Source of the DNA: an uncultured Bacillota bacterium
GTDB taxonomy: Bacteria > Bacillota_I > Bacilli_A > RF39 > UBA660
Direction: 5' to 3'
Assembly: GCA_945928335.1 (NCBI GenBank)
Contig: CAMENK010000023.1
Span: 1-8,625 of the forward strand
Length of the DNA stretch: 8,625 nucleotides
Below the pieces are notes generated by a model. That model was not told the DNA's origin. It worked only from the letters and a program-made list of their open reading frames with translations, and searched no databases. The stretch's first letter is position 1. Each line of letters begins with the position of its first letter. Position numbers and translations under genes: made by a program. Shown piece by piece: positions 1 to 5,803 of this stretch.

Positions 1-1
1 T

Positions 2-1168
2 ATTATAACTACTTTAAATATTCTATTAAATTATTATGTATATTCAAAATATAAAATTATTCTAATATTTTTAAGTATACTTCTTTTGTTCAGGATAAAT
101 TTTAAAGATACCTTTTTAAATTCTGTTTATAAGACCATAGTTATTTATAGTTCTTTGTTAATTTGTGATTTTTTAGTTTCAATAATTTTAATGATTTTGC
201 CCTTTGGTCAAGAAGATTATTTACTGTCTTTAAATTTAATAAGAGTTTTGCCTACTTTTTTAGATACAGTATTTATGTACTTGCTATTCAAAATAAAGCC
301 ATTTAAAATTTATATAAATAAACTTTTTGAATTAATTAATAAGAAATCTAATACTTTATTGTTTGTTGTAATATTTTTTGTATTTTTAACATTTCTTATT
401 GCCACTTGGTTACATGCTTATAGATTTATCTTTCAAAGTTTTATCGCAATATTTATAATTTTATTTTCATATATTTTTCTTTGTTATATTCTTATTAAAG
501 AATATATTAAAAATAAGAATGCTTTGGAAGAACAGAAGTCTTTATTAAATATAATGAATGAATATGAGATAATGTTGGAAAAGGATAGAATAAATAGACA
601 TGAAATGTTAAATAATTTGTTAATTTTACATAGTTTTAAAAATAAATCTAGTAAAAAATATGATGATTTATTAAACAGTATTATAAATGAATATCAAACT
701 AAGAAATATAATTCATATACTAGTTTGTATAATTTGCCAAATGGTATTAAAGGTATTGTTTATTATAAGATGGCAAATATAGTTGATAAAGATATTAAAT
801 TTCATTCTATAATTTCTAAAGATGTATATAAGTTTTTTGATAATATGGATGAAAAACAATATTATAAAATTTGTAAAATATTAGGTATTCTGATAGATAA
901 TGCTATAGAAGCAGCAATGTTAACTGAAGAAAAGTCTATTTTTATTGAGATTTATAAGAATAAGACTTTAAATATATTGATTGAAAATAGTTGTAAAGAT
1001 GATATTAATTTTGAACTATTAAATCAGAAAGGTTTTAGTACTAATGGCGAAAATCGTGGTTATGGATTGTATATCGTTGATAAAATTTTGAATAGTACAG
1101 ATAATATTGAATTAGAACAATATACTATTAAAGAACATTTTATTTCAACTTTAATAATTAGTTTATAA
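2..1168 (+). CDS. AgrC-like GHKL sensor histidine kinase (5' end outside window)
   Basis: This is a membrane sensor kinase of the AgrC/GHKL type, expected to detect the cyclic peptide made by the neighbouring agrBD and to phosphorylate a response regulator. A TTG at 86 could be read as a start, but it has no Shine-Dalgarno site. The frame stays open to the left edge with hydrophobic codons, so I treat the gene as truncated by the window. Residue numbers here count from that TTG. Hydrophobic segments lie near 13-40, 43-69, 89-107 and 112-138, followed by a helical, probably coiled-coil linker at about 140-170. The phospho-acceptor box is RHEMLN with His172. The N box is LIDNAIEAA (Asp271, Asn272, Glu275) and the G box is GENRGYGLYI (321-330). 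This domain order is that of AgrC-family peptide sensors. Ligand specificity cannot be read from the sequence. The gene ends 50 bases from convergent agrD. Confidence 0.9.
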   Translation: MITTLNILLNYYVYSKYKIILIFLSILLLFRINFKDTFLNSVYKTIVIYSSLLICDFLVSIILMILPFGQEDYLLSLNLIRVLPTFLDTVFMYLLFKIKPFKIYINKLFELINKKSNTLLFVVIFFVFLTFLIATWLHAYRFIFQSFIAIFIILFSYIFLCYILIKEYIKNKNALEEQKSLLNIMNEYEIMLEKDRINRHEMLNNLLILHSFKNKSSKKYDDLLNSIINEYQTKKYNSYTSLYNLPNGIKGIVYYKMANIVDKDIKFHSIISKDVYKFFDNMDEKQYYKICKILGILIDNAIEAAMLTEEKSIFIEIYKNKTLNILIENSCKDDINFELLNQKGFSTNGENRGYGLYIVDKILNSTDNIELEQYTIKEHFISTLIISL

Positions 1169-1171
1169 ATA

Positions 1172-1204
1172 AAAAATCTATCACACGAACTGTGATAGAT
1201 TTTT
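1172..1204. terminator. bidirectional rho-independent terminator between agrC and agrD
   Basis: A 14-bp perfect stem (1172-1185 with 1191-1204) has a five-base loop, CGAAC. The core TCTATCACA pairs with TGTGATAGA. It is flanked by an A-run on the left and a T-run on the right, so each strand reads as a hairpin followed by U residues. It sits 3 bases after the agrC stop and 14 bases after the agrD stop on the other strand, so it should end both convergent transcripts. Confidence 0.9.
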
Positions 1205-1218
1205 ATGTTTTTAATTTG

Positions 1219-1338
1219 TTATTTTAAAAGACTTTCTGGTGTTTCTTCTTCATCTAAGAATCCAAACCAACAAGCACCAGAAGTAGTTTTTGCTAAGAAT
1301 TCACCTAAGAATCCTGTTAGACTTGCTAAATATCTCAT
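1219..1338 (-). CDS. agrD: AgrD-like cyclic autoinducing peptide precursor
   Basis: A 39-residue peptide directly follows agrB (7-base gap). Its Shine-Dalgarno site GAAAGGAGT overlaps the last codons and stop of agrB. It has the three parts of an AgrD precursor. The N-terminal amphipathic segment (residues 1-17, begins MRYLASLTGFLGEFLAK) would anchor it to the membrane. A middle section TTSGACWFGFL holds a single Cys23 for thiolactone formation. An acidic tail DEEETPESLLK contains the conserved Pro (Pro34). In the family, AgrB cuts before the tail and cyclises the peptide on the Cys. The tail resembles the staphylococcal DEVEVPKEL. By that alignment the ring would be CWFGFL, six residues; the common five-residue ring would be CWFGF. 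Expected role: secreted quorum signal for the AgrC-like kinase. Identity is based on motif and context and looks firm; the mature peptide is inferred. Confidence 0.9.
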   Translation of the reverse strand: MRYLASLTGFLGEFLAKTTSGACWFGFLDEEETPESLLK

Positions 1339-1345
1339 TTAAAAT

Positions 1346-1948
1346 TTACTCCTTTCTTTTATAATTTTTATAATTGTTATACTTTACTCTAAATACTTTA
1401 TAAGTAAGTGGTAATATTACTATTGTTTCAAGTATTAGAGCAAATAGTATACAATTTGTTAAAGTATTATTTTTTATTGTAAATATTATTACTATATAAA
1501 TTATACTTATTATTATAGATATAATTTTGAATATAGTTCTTTTGTTTTTGTTAATAAGAGGTCTTTTTTCAGTATCAGCAGGAGCGTATACTCCTATTAA
1601 TAAAGTGCATATAATGGATATTATAAATTTAATATTGTTATTTATTATTAAAGTTTCACATAATTTTGGTATTAATATAAATATCAAAAGTGAAGCTATC
1701 CAACAGTGAAGACTTTTTTTTGCATGCACTCCATATGCAGTTAATCTTAGAATACTGTAAAATCCCATTAACATTAGAAGCGTTTTAAAATTACCTAAAA
1801 GATATGATAACAAGAATATTACAATCATTTTTGTTAACTGTAGATATAAGCTAGCTAATCCATATCTAATTTCTTTTAGTTTTGTTTCATCATAATTGCA
1901 ATACCGTGTTACATTTCTCATTAAGGAATTTATTAAAAGATCTTTCAT
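1346..1948 (-). CDS. agrB: AgrB accessory gene regulator, peptide-processing membrane endopeptidase
   Basis: AgrB is an integral-membrane cysteine endopeptidase that removes the AgrD tail and forms the cyclic peptide. The 200-residue length is normal. The catalytic region LTAYGVHAKKSLHC gives His75 and Cys82, the seven-residue spacing of His77/Cys84 in Staphylococcus aureus AgrB. The conserved APADTEKRPL segment lies at about 121-130. Hydrophobic segments run near 35-70, 82-100, 104-121, 139-158 and 163-183. The ATG is preceded by the modest Shine-Dalgarno GGAAGTG, five bases upstream. It is followed by agrD with the two genes translationally close-packed, so they form one operon. The gene is divergent from csp. 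I could not assign a convincing promoter or an AgrA-type direct repeat in the very AT-rich upstream region. Confidence 0.95.
   Translation of the reverse strand: MKDLLINSLMRNVTRYCNYDETKLKEIRYGLASLYLQLTKMIVIFLLSYLLGNFKTLLMLMGFYSILRLTAYGVHAKKSLHCWIASLLIFILIPKLCETLIINNNIKFIISIICTLLIGVYAPADTEKRPLINKNKRTIFKIISIIISIIYIVIIFTIKNNTLTNCILFALILETIVILPLTYKVFRVKYNNYKNYKRKE
1348..1355 (-). promoter_or_regulatory. agrD ribosome binding site inside the end of agrB
   Basis: On the minus strand the last agrB codons and stop read AAG GAG TAA, giving a strong AAAGGAGT Shine-Dalgarno sequence nine bases before the agrD ATG. This fixes the agrD start at 1338 and suggests that ribosomes finishing agrB can reinitiate on agrD. 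Confidence 0.75.
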
Positions 1949-2100
1949 TTTTTCACTTCCTGATTTTATTATAAATTAATTATTTTTAGATTTGTTTAAA
2001 CTAATTTTATTTAATTATTTTTTAAGTTAAATAATTTTTATTTTTTATAAAATTTTATTATTTTGCATTTCAGGTAAAAAAAACATCTTTTTAAGCAAAG

Positions 2101-2119
2101 TTTTAACAAAAAGTTAAAA
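2101..2119. repeat. perfect inverted repeat overlapping the csp promoter -35
   Basis: TTTTAAC (2101-2107) and GTTAAAA (2113-2119) form a perfect 7-bp inverted repeat around an A5 spacer. The left arm contains the predicted -35 of csp. Its position fits an operator for a dimeric repressor, but the bases are of low complexity and the regional AT content makes chance possible. Confidence 0.4.
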
Positions 2120-2132
2120 TATATGTTATGAT
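2103..2132 (+). promoter_or_regulatory. csp promoter (-35 TTAACA, extended -10 TGTTATGAT)
   Basis: The -35 TTAACA (2103-2108) and -10 TATGAT (2127-2132) each match the sigma-A consensus at five of six positions, with 18-base spacing. The TG at 2124-2125 makes it an extended -10. Transcription would start near 2139, giving an untranslated leader of about 109 bases before the GTG start. Confidence 0.7.
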
Positions 2133-2169
2133 TTACTTGTGCTTAGATAAAGTATTATAAGGTATAAAA

Positions 2170-2204
2170 TTATATTGTTTAAAACATGGCCGTGTTTTAT
2201 ATAA
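2170..2204 (+). promoter_or_regulatory. AU-rich hairpin in the csp 5' leader
   Basis: Within the predicted leader, AAAACA (2181-2186) pairs with TGTTTT (2193-2198) around the loop TGGCCG. An outer stem pairs TTATAT (2170-2175) with ATATAA (2199-2204), leaving the bulge TGTTT at 2176-2180 on the left. Long leaders of cold-shock genes are known to fold differently by temperature. A thermosensing role here is inference only; the pairing is what the sequence shows. Confidence 0.4.
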
Positions 2205-2230
2205 AAGTAGCAAAGAAAATTTTTAAAAGT

Positions 2231-2237
2231 GGAGGTG
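2231..2237 (+). promoter_or_regulatory. csp Shine-Dalgarno site deciding the GTG start
   Basis: GGAGGTG is an almost complete anti-16S match, placed ten bases before the GTG at 2248. No ATG occurs in the right frame, so the GTG is the supported start. The spacing is a little longer than usual. Confidence 0.7.
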
Positions 2238-2247
2238 TAATTTAAGA

Positions 2248-2475
2248 GTGATTAGACGCGGTAGAGTTAAATGGTTTAATAACGAAAAAGGCTATGGTTT
2301 TATAGAAATCGGAGCTGGTATTAACGAAGACGTTTTTGTTCATTATTCTGCAATCGAAAAAGATGGTTATAAGACTTTAAAAGAGGGCGATATCGTTGAG
2401 TTTACTTTAGTTAAAACTGCAAAAGGCAACCAAGCAATCAATGTCAAGGAATTGAAATTAACTACTTTAGTGTAG
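2248..2475 (+). CDS. cold-shock protein, single CSD domain
   Basis: A small cytoplasmic OB-fold RNA/DNA-binding protein of the CspA/CspB family that acts as an RNA chaperone. The 75 residues cover one whole domain. The RNP1 motif KGYGFI lies at 14-19, preceded by GRVKWFNNE; the RNP2 motif VFVHYS lies at 29-34. The loop between them (IGAGINED) looks slightly longer than in the commonest Csp proteins. The start is GTG, chosen from the GGAGGTG site at 2231. The C-terminal residues TTLV are encoded by the left arm and loop of the terminator hairpin, so they may be under RNA-structure rather than protein constraint. It is a single-gene unit with its own promoter and a leader of about 109 bases. 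Which Csp paralogue it is cannot be decided here. Confidence 0.95.
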   Translation: MIRRGRVKWFNNEKGYGFIEIGAGINEDVFVHYSAIEKDGYKTLKEGDIVEFTLVKTAKGNQAINVKELKLTTLV

Positions 2476-2482
2476 TTTTTTT
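2460..2482 (+). terminator. csp terminator overlapping the end of the coding region
   Basis: AACTAC (2460-2465) pairs with GTAGTT (2472-2477) around the loop TTTAGT, followed by a T-run to 2482. The stop codon TAG (2473-2475) lies in the right arm. A short stem but a standard arrangement. Confidence 0.7.
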
Positions 2483-2492
2483 CTTATAATTA

Positions 2493-2501
2493 TGTTATAT
2501 T
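2493..2501 (+). promoter_or_regulatory. candidate hpf promoter, extended -10 TGTTATATT
   Basis: TG at 2493-2494 followed by TATATT (2496-2501) gives an extended -10, 19 bases before the hpf ATG. There is no good -35 at the right distance. A consensus TATAAT at 2485-2490 is an alternative -10, also without a convincing -35. Confidence 0.4.
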
Positions 2502-2519
2502 TTAATTAGAGGTGATATA

Positions 2520-3038
2520 ATGAAATTTCAAATACGTGGAGAGAGAATGGAAGTAACAGATTCTATAAAAGATTATGTTACTGAAAAACTTTCTAAAATG
2601 GAAAAGTATTTTGATAATCCAGAAAATGTAGTTTGTAAAGTGGTTTTTAGTATAAGAGGTAGAGAACAAAAAGTAGAAGTAACTATAAGTGGTAAATATG
2701 ATTTGAGAGCGGAAGTATCTCATAGTGACTTATATGCTGCTATTGATTTGGTTATAGATAAATTAGAAACTCAAATGAGAAAACATAAGTCTAAACTTAT
2801 GAGTAAAGAGAGAGTTCAAATTGTATATAATGAAGAAGATATAATAGATGATGAGGAGACTGAAGAGATAGTAAAGAGAAAAAAAGTATTTCTTAAACCT
2901 ATGCATGAAGAAGATGCTATATTAGAAATGGAATTGTCTGGTCATAATTTTTATATATATAAAGATATTAAGACTGAAAATGTGAATGTTATATATAAAA
3001 GATATGATGATAGTTATGGTATTATTGAGACTAACTAA
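2520..3038 (+). CDS. hpf: ribosome hibernation promoting factor, long form
   Basis: Long HPF binds the 30S decoding region and joins 70S ribosomes into inactive 100S dimers in stationary phase or stress. The 172 residues comprise the N-terminal S30AE/RaiA domain (about 1-105, starting MKFQIRGERMEVTDSIKDYV) and an acidic linker around 104-118. The C-terminal dimerisation domain runs from about 118 to the end and contains VFLKPMHEEDAILEMELSGH and the terminal YDDSYGIIE motif. Having both domains marks it as the long form found in Bacillota, rather than the short enterobacterial HPF. A good Shine-Dalgarno site, AGAGGTGAT, ends three bases before the ATG. It lies directly before secA, the usual arrangement in this phylum, but the two are separated by a terminator. 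Confidence 0.95.
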   Translation: MKFQIRGERMEVTDSIKDYVTEKLSKMEKYFDNPENVVCKVVFSIRGREQKVEVTISGKYDLRAEVSHSDLYAAIDLVIDKLETQMRKHKSKLMSKERVQIVYNEEDIIDDEETEEIVKRKKVFLKPMHEEDAILEMELSGHNFYIYKDIKTENVNVIYKRYDDSYGIIETN

Positions 3039-3060
3039 AGCAAGAAATTGCTTTTTTCTT
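3037..3060 (+). terminator. hpf rho-independent terminator
   Basis: AAAGCAA (3037-3043) pairs with TTGCTTT (3048-3054) around a GAAA tetraloop and is followed by a T-rich tract. It starts within the hpf TAA stop. Confidence 0.85.
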
Positions 3061-3087
3061 TTAAATTAATTATCTATGTGTTAAAAT
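3060..3087 (+). promoter_or_regulatory. candidate secA promoter, extended -10 TGTTAAAAT
   Basis: A weak -35 TTTAAA (3060-3065) lies 16 bases before TAAAAT (3082-3087), which carries an upstream TG (3079-3080). It sits just after the hpf terminator and 22 bases before the secA start, so secA need not depend on hpf transcription. Confidence 0.5.
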
Positions 3088-3109
3088 ATTTATTAGGAGA
3101 TGTTAGAGT

Positions 3110-5602
3110 ATGAATTTATTTACAAAATTATTTGATCACGAATATAAAGAATTACAAAAATTTGAAAAATTAGCTGATGAAGTTTTAGCCTTAGATGAAG
3201 AAATGAGTAAATTAACTGATTTGGAATTAAAAGCTAAAACTCAAGAATTTAAAAATAGACTAAAAGAGGGGGAAACATTAGAAGATATTTTAGTACCAGC
3301 TTTTGCTGTGGTTAGAGAAGCTGCATACAGAGCTATTGGAGAAAAGCCTTATAAAGTTCAAGTTATAGGTGGTATATGTATTCACTATGGTAATATTGCT
3401 GAGATGAAAACAGGTGAGGGTAAGACTTTGACTAGTACAATGCCGGCTTACTTAAATGCACTTTCTGGTAAAGGTGTACATGTTGTAACTGTAAATGAAT
3501 ATTTAAGTGTGCGTGATGCTGAATGGATGGGTAAGATTTATAATTATCTAGATATTTCAGTTGGAGTAAACCTTAAAGATTCTACTCCAGAACAAAAGAG
3601 AGAGGCTTATAGTAAAGATATTACTTATACTACTAATAATGAGTTAGGATTCGACTATTTGAGAGATAATATGGTAGTAAGAAAAGAAGCTAGAGTTCAA
3701 AGACCTTTAAATTTTGCTATTATTGATGAAGTGGATTCTATTTTAATTGATGAAGCAAGAACACCTTTAATTATAAGTGGTGGAGTAAGTAAAAGTGCTG
3801 ACTTATATAAATTAGCAGATAGGACGGCTAAAAGTTTAAGTACGGATGATTATGTTTTAGATGAAAAAACTAGAGGTGTTACTTTAACTGAAGGGGGAAT
3901 AGTAAAGGCAGAAAAATTATTAAATTTAGACAATCTATATGATATTAAAAATGCCGCAATTGTGCATAATTTAGATAAAGCTTTAGTAGCTAATTACGGG
4001 TTTAAGAAAGATGTAGATTATGTTGTTGATGGTGATAAAATTGTTATAGTTGATGCATTTACTGGAAGATTAATGCATGGAAGACAATATAGTGATGGTT
4101 TACATCAAGCTTTAGAAGCTAAAGAAGGTGTACATATAAATGAGGAAACTAAAGTATTAGCGACTATTACTTTTCAAAATTTATTTAGAATGTATAATAA
4201 GTTATCTGGTATGACTGGTACAGCAAAAACAGAGGAAGAAGAGTTTAGAAATATTTATAATATGTATGTAATTGAAATTCCTACTAATAAACCTGTTATA
4301 AGAATTGATGAAGAAGATTATGTATATATGAATAAGAGAGGTAAATATAATGCAATTGCTTCTTATATTGAAGAAATCCATAAGACTCATCAACCTATAT
4401 TAGTAGGTACGGCTTCAATTGAAAGTAGTGAATATTTGAGCAGTTTACTTGATAAAAAAAGAATAGGTCATGAGTTGTTAAATGCTAAAAATCACGAAAG
4501 AGAAGCTCATATTATTGAAAAAGCTGGCCAAAAAGATGCTGTAACTATTGCAACAAATATGGCTGGACGTGGTACTGATATTAAGCTTGGAGAAGGAGTA
4601 AAAGAACTTGGCGGATTATTAGTAATTGGTACTGAAAGGCATGAAAGTAGGCGTATTGATAATCAATTAAGAGGAAGAAGTGGACGTCAAGGTGATCCAG
4701 GTAGAACTAGATTTTATGTTTCCATGGAAGATGATTTAATGATTAAATTTGGTAGTGAAAAAATCAAGTCTTTAATGGGAAGTCTTGGATTTGATGAAAA
4801 TACACCAATAAATCATAAAATGATGAGTAAAAATATTGAAGCTAGTCAAAAAAGAGTTGAAGGATTTAACTATGATAGACGTAAGGCTTTGCTTGATTAT
4901 GATAATGTAATTAGTAAGCAAAGAGAAATTGTTTATGAAAGAAGAAATGAAATTTTAGATAATGAGAATATTAAAGATAGAATTTTGACTATATTTAAGG
5001 ATTTTGTTATTGATCAGATAAATAATCATTTTCCGCCAGAAGATGATATTACTCACAATGATATAGTAAATATATGTGAATATTTTAATGCTAATTTACT
5101 TAAAACAAGAAAGTTAGTAGAAAGTGAACTTGAAAATAAAAGTATTCCTGAAATTCAAGATTCTATATATGATGTAGTTGTTAATGATTATAATGATAAA
5201 TTAAAGGATGTTCCTTTAGATATTCAAGATGATTTTGAAAAAGCTATTTCATTAAGAGTTTTAGATAAAAATTGGATGAATCAACTTGATAATATGGAAC
5301 ATTTAAAAGAAGGTATTGGTCTTAGAGGGTATGCTCAAACTAATCCATTGCAAGCTTATGCATTAGAAGGATTTGATTTATTTGATAATATGCTTAAAGA
5401 TACTAATAAAGAGATTACTACTTATTTATTAAAAGCGGAAATTAGACAAAATTTGGAAAGAGTAGAAAATAAGAATATTAGAACTAATGATAGCAAAGAA
5501 AAGGTAAAAGCAAAGCCAATAAAGAAAAATGCTACTATTGGAAGAAATGATCCTTGTCCATGTGGCTCAGGGAAAAAATATAAACAATGCTGTGGCAAAT
5601 AA
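3110..5602 (+). CDS. secA: preprotein translocase ATPase SecA
   Basis: SecA is the cytosolic/peripheral membrane ATPase that drives unfolded preproteins through SecYEG. At 830 residues it is of normal housekeeping SecA1 size. The Walker A motif TGEGKT is at 101-106 inside IAEMKTGEGKTLTS. Walker B DEVD is at 206-209, followed by SILIDEARTPLIISG. The preprotein-binding region follows NBD1. NBD2 carries GRGTD (486-490) and the arginine-finger stretch RRIDNQLRGRSGRQGDPG (514-531). The scaffold and helical wing regions include VLDKNWMNQLDNMEHLKEGI. The C-terminal zinc-binding tail has Cys816, Cys818, Cys827 and Cys828 (CPCGSGKKYKQCC), the SecB/ribosome-interaction element. AGGAGA lies upstream of the ATG with about ten bases of spacing. 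It is complete, with no sign of damage. In many Bacillota prfB follows secA, but that is not the case here. Confidence 0.98.
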   Translation: MNLFTKLFDHEYKELQKFEKLADEVLALDEEMSKLTDLELKAKTQEFKNRLKEGETLEDILVPAFAVVREAAYRAIGEKPYKVQVIGGICIHYGNIAEMKTGEGKTLTSTMPAYLNALSGKGVHVVTVNEYLSVRDAEWMGKIYNYLDISVGVNLKDSTPEQKREAYSKDITYTTNNELGFDYLRDNMVVRKEARVQRPLNFAIIDEVDSILIDEARTPLIISGGVSKSADLYKLADRTAKSLSTDDYVLDEKTRGVTLTEGGIVKAEKLLNLDNLYDIKNAAIVHNLDKALVANYGFKKDVDYVVDGDKIVIVDAFTGRLMHGRQYSDGLHQALEAKEGVHINEETKVLATITFQNLFRMYNKLSGMTGTAKTEEEEFRNIYNMYVIEIPTNKPVIRIDEEDYVYMNKRGKYNAIASYIEEIHKTHQPILVGTASIESSEYLSSLLDKKRIGHELLNAKNHEREAHIIEKAGQKDAVTIATNMAGRGTDIKLGEGVKELGGLLVIGTERHESRRIDNQLRGRSGRQGDPGRTRFYVSMEDDLMIKFGSEKIKSLMGSLGFDENTPINHKMMSKNIEASQKRVEGFNYDRRKALLDYDNVISKQREIVYERRNEILDNENIKDRILTIFKDFVIDQINNHFPPEDDITHNDIVNICEYFNANLLKTRKLVESELENKSIPEIQDSIYDVVVNDYNDKLKDVPLDIQDDFEKAISLRVLDKNWMNQLDNMEHLKEGIGLRGYAQTNPLQAYALEGFDLFDNMLKDTNKEITTYLLKAEIRQNLERVENKNIRTNDSKEKVKAKPIKKNATIGRNDPCPCGSGKKYKQCCGK

Positions 5603-5605
5603 TTT

Positions 5606-5630
5606 AAAAGCCTTGAAATAAAGGCTTTTT
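5606..5630 (+). terminator. secA rho-independent terminator
   Basis: AAAAGCCTT (5606-5614) pairs with AAGGCTTTT (5621-5629) around the loop GAAATA and ends in a T-run. It begins three bases after the secA stop. Confidence 0.9.
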
Positions 5631-5696
5631 CTATACAAAAAATTAGGTAATTTTATTTAGAAATACATAGTATTTTTAATGCTTTTAAAGGCTTTG

Positions 5697-5724
5697 AACC
5701 ATTCCCATAGTGATATGGATGGTT
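5697..5724. repeat. unassigned bulged hairpin between secA and the HD gene
   Basis: AACCAT (5697-5702) pairs with ATGGTT (5719-5724). After a two-base bulge (TC), CCATA (5705-5709) pairs with TATGG (5714-5718) around a GTGA loop, for 11 base pairs in total. It is more GC-rich than its surroundings and has no T-run on either strand, so it is not a clear terminator. It lies downstream of the secA terminator and upstream of the predicted HD-gene promoter, so it would be outside both transcripts. An operator, a small-RNA remnant or a degenerate element are all possible. Confidence 0.4.
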
Positions 5725-5736
5725 TCAGAACCTATA

Positions 5737-5765
5737 TTGATAAAAATAATATAAAATGATAAAAT
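5737..5765 (+). promoter_or_regulatory. promoter of the HD-domain gene (TTGATA / TGATAAAAT)
   Basis: TTGATA (5737-5742) and TAAAAT (5760-5765) each match the consensus at five of six positions, with the ideal 17-base spacing. TG at 5757-5758 makes an extended -10. It would give a leader of about 30 bases and drive the HD gene and the downstream ASCH remnant. Confidence 0.75.
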
Positions 5766-5803
5766 ATATTTGAAAAAGTTGCTTGTAGAAGGAGTTTAAT
5801 TAT

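Noticed and set aside
86..88. TTG as the start of the AgrC-like kinase
   Set aside because: No ribosome site precedes it, and the frame is open with hydrophobic codons to the window edge, as expected for the N-terminal membrane part of AgrC.
1527..1709. 60-codon frame on the plus strand inside agrB
   Set aside because: It is antisense to a well-supported agrB, has no ribosome site and no recognisable protein character.
1968..1973. TATAAT on the minus strand as the agrB promoter -10
   Set aside because: It would start transcription almost at the agrB ribosome site and has no acceptable -35.
1993..2000. GTTTAAAC palindrome upstream of agrB as an AgrA site
   Set aside because: AgrA/LytTR regulators bind spaced direct repeats. 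This is a single short palindrome in AT-rich sequence and could be chance.
2502..2723. 73-codon minus-strand frame over hpf
   Set aside because: Shadow of the hpf coding sequence; its Tyr/Phe-rich composition is typical of antisense AT-rich frames.
4202..4393. 63-codon minus-strand frame over secA
   Set aside because: Antisense shadow of secA with no supporting signals.
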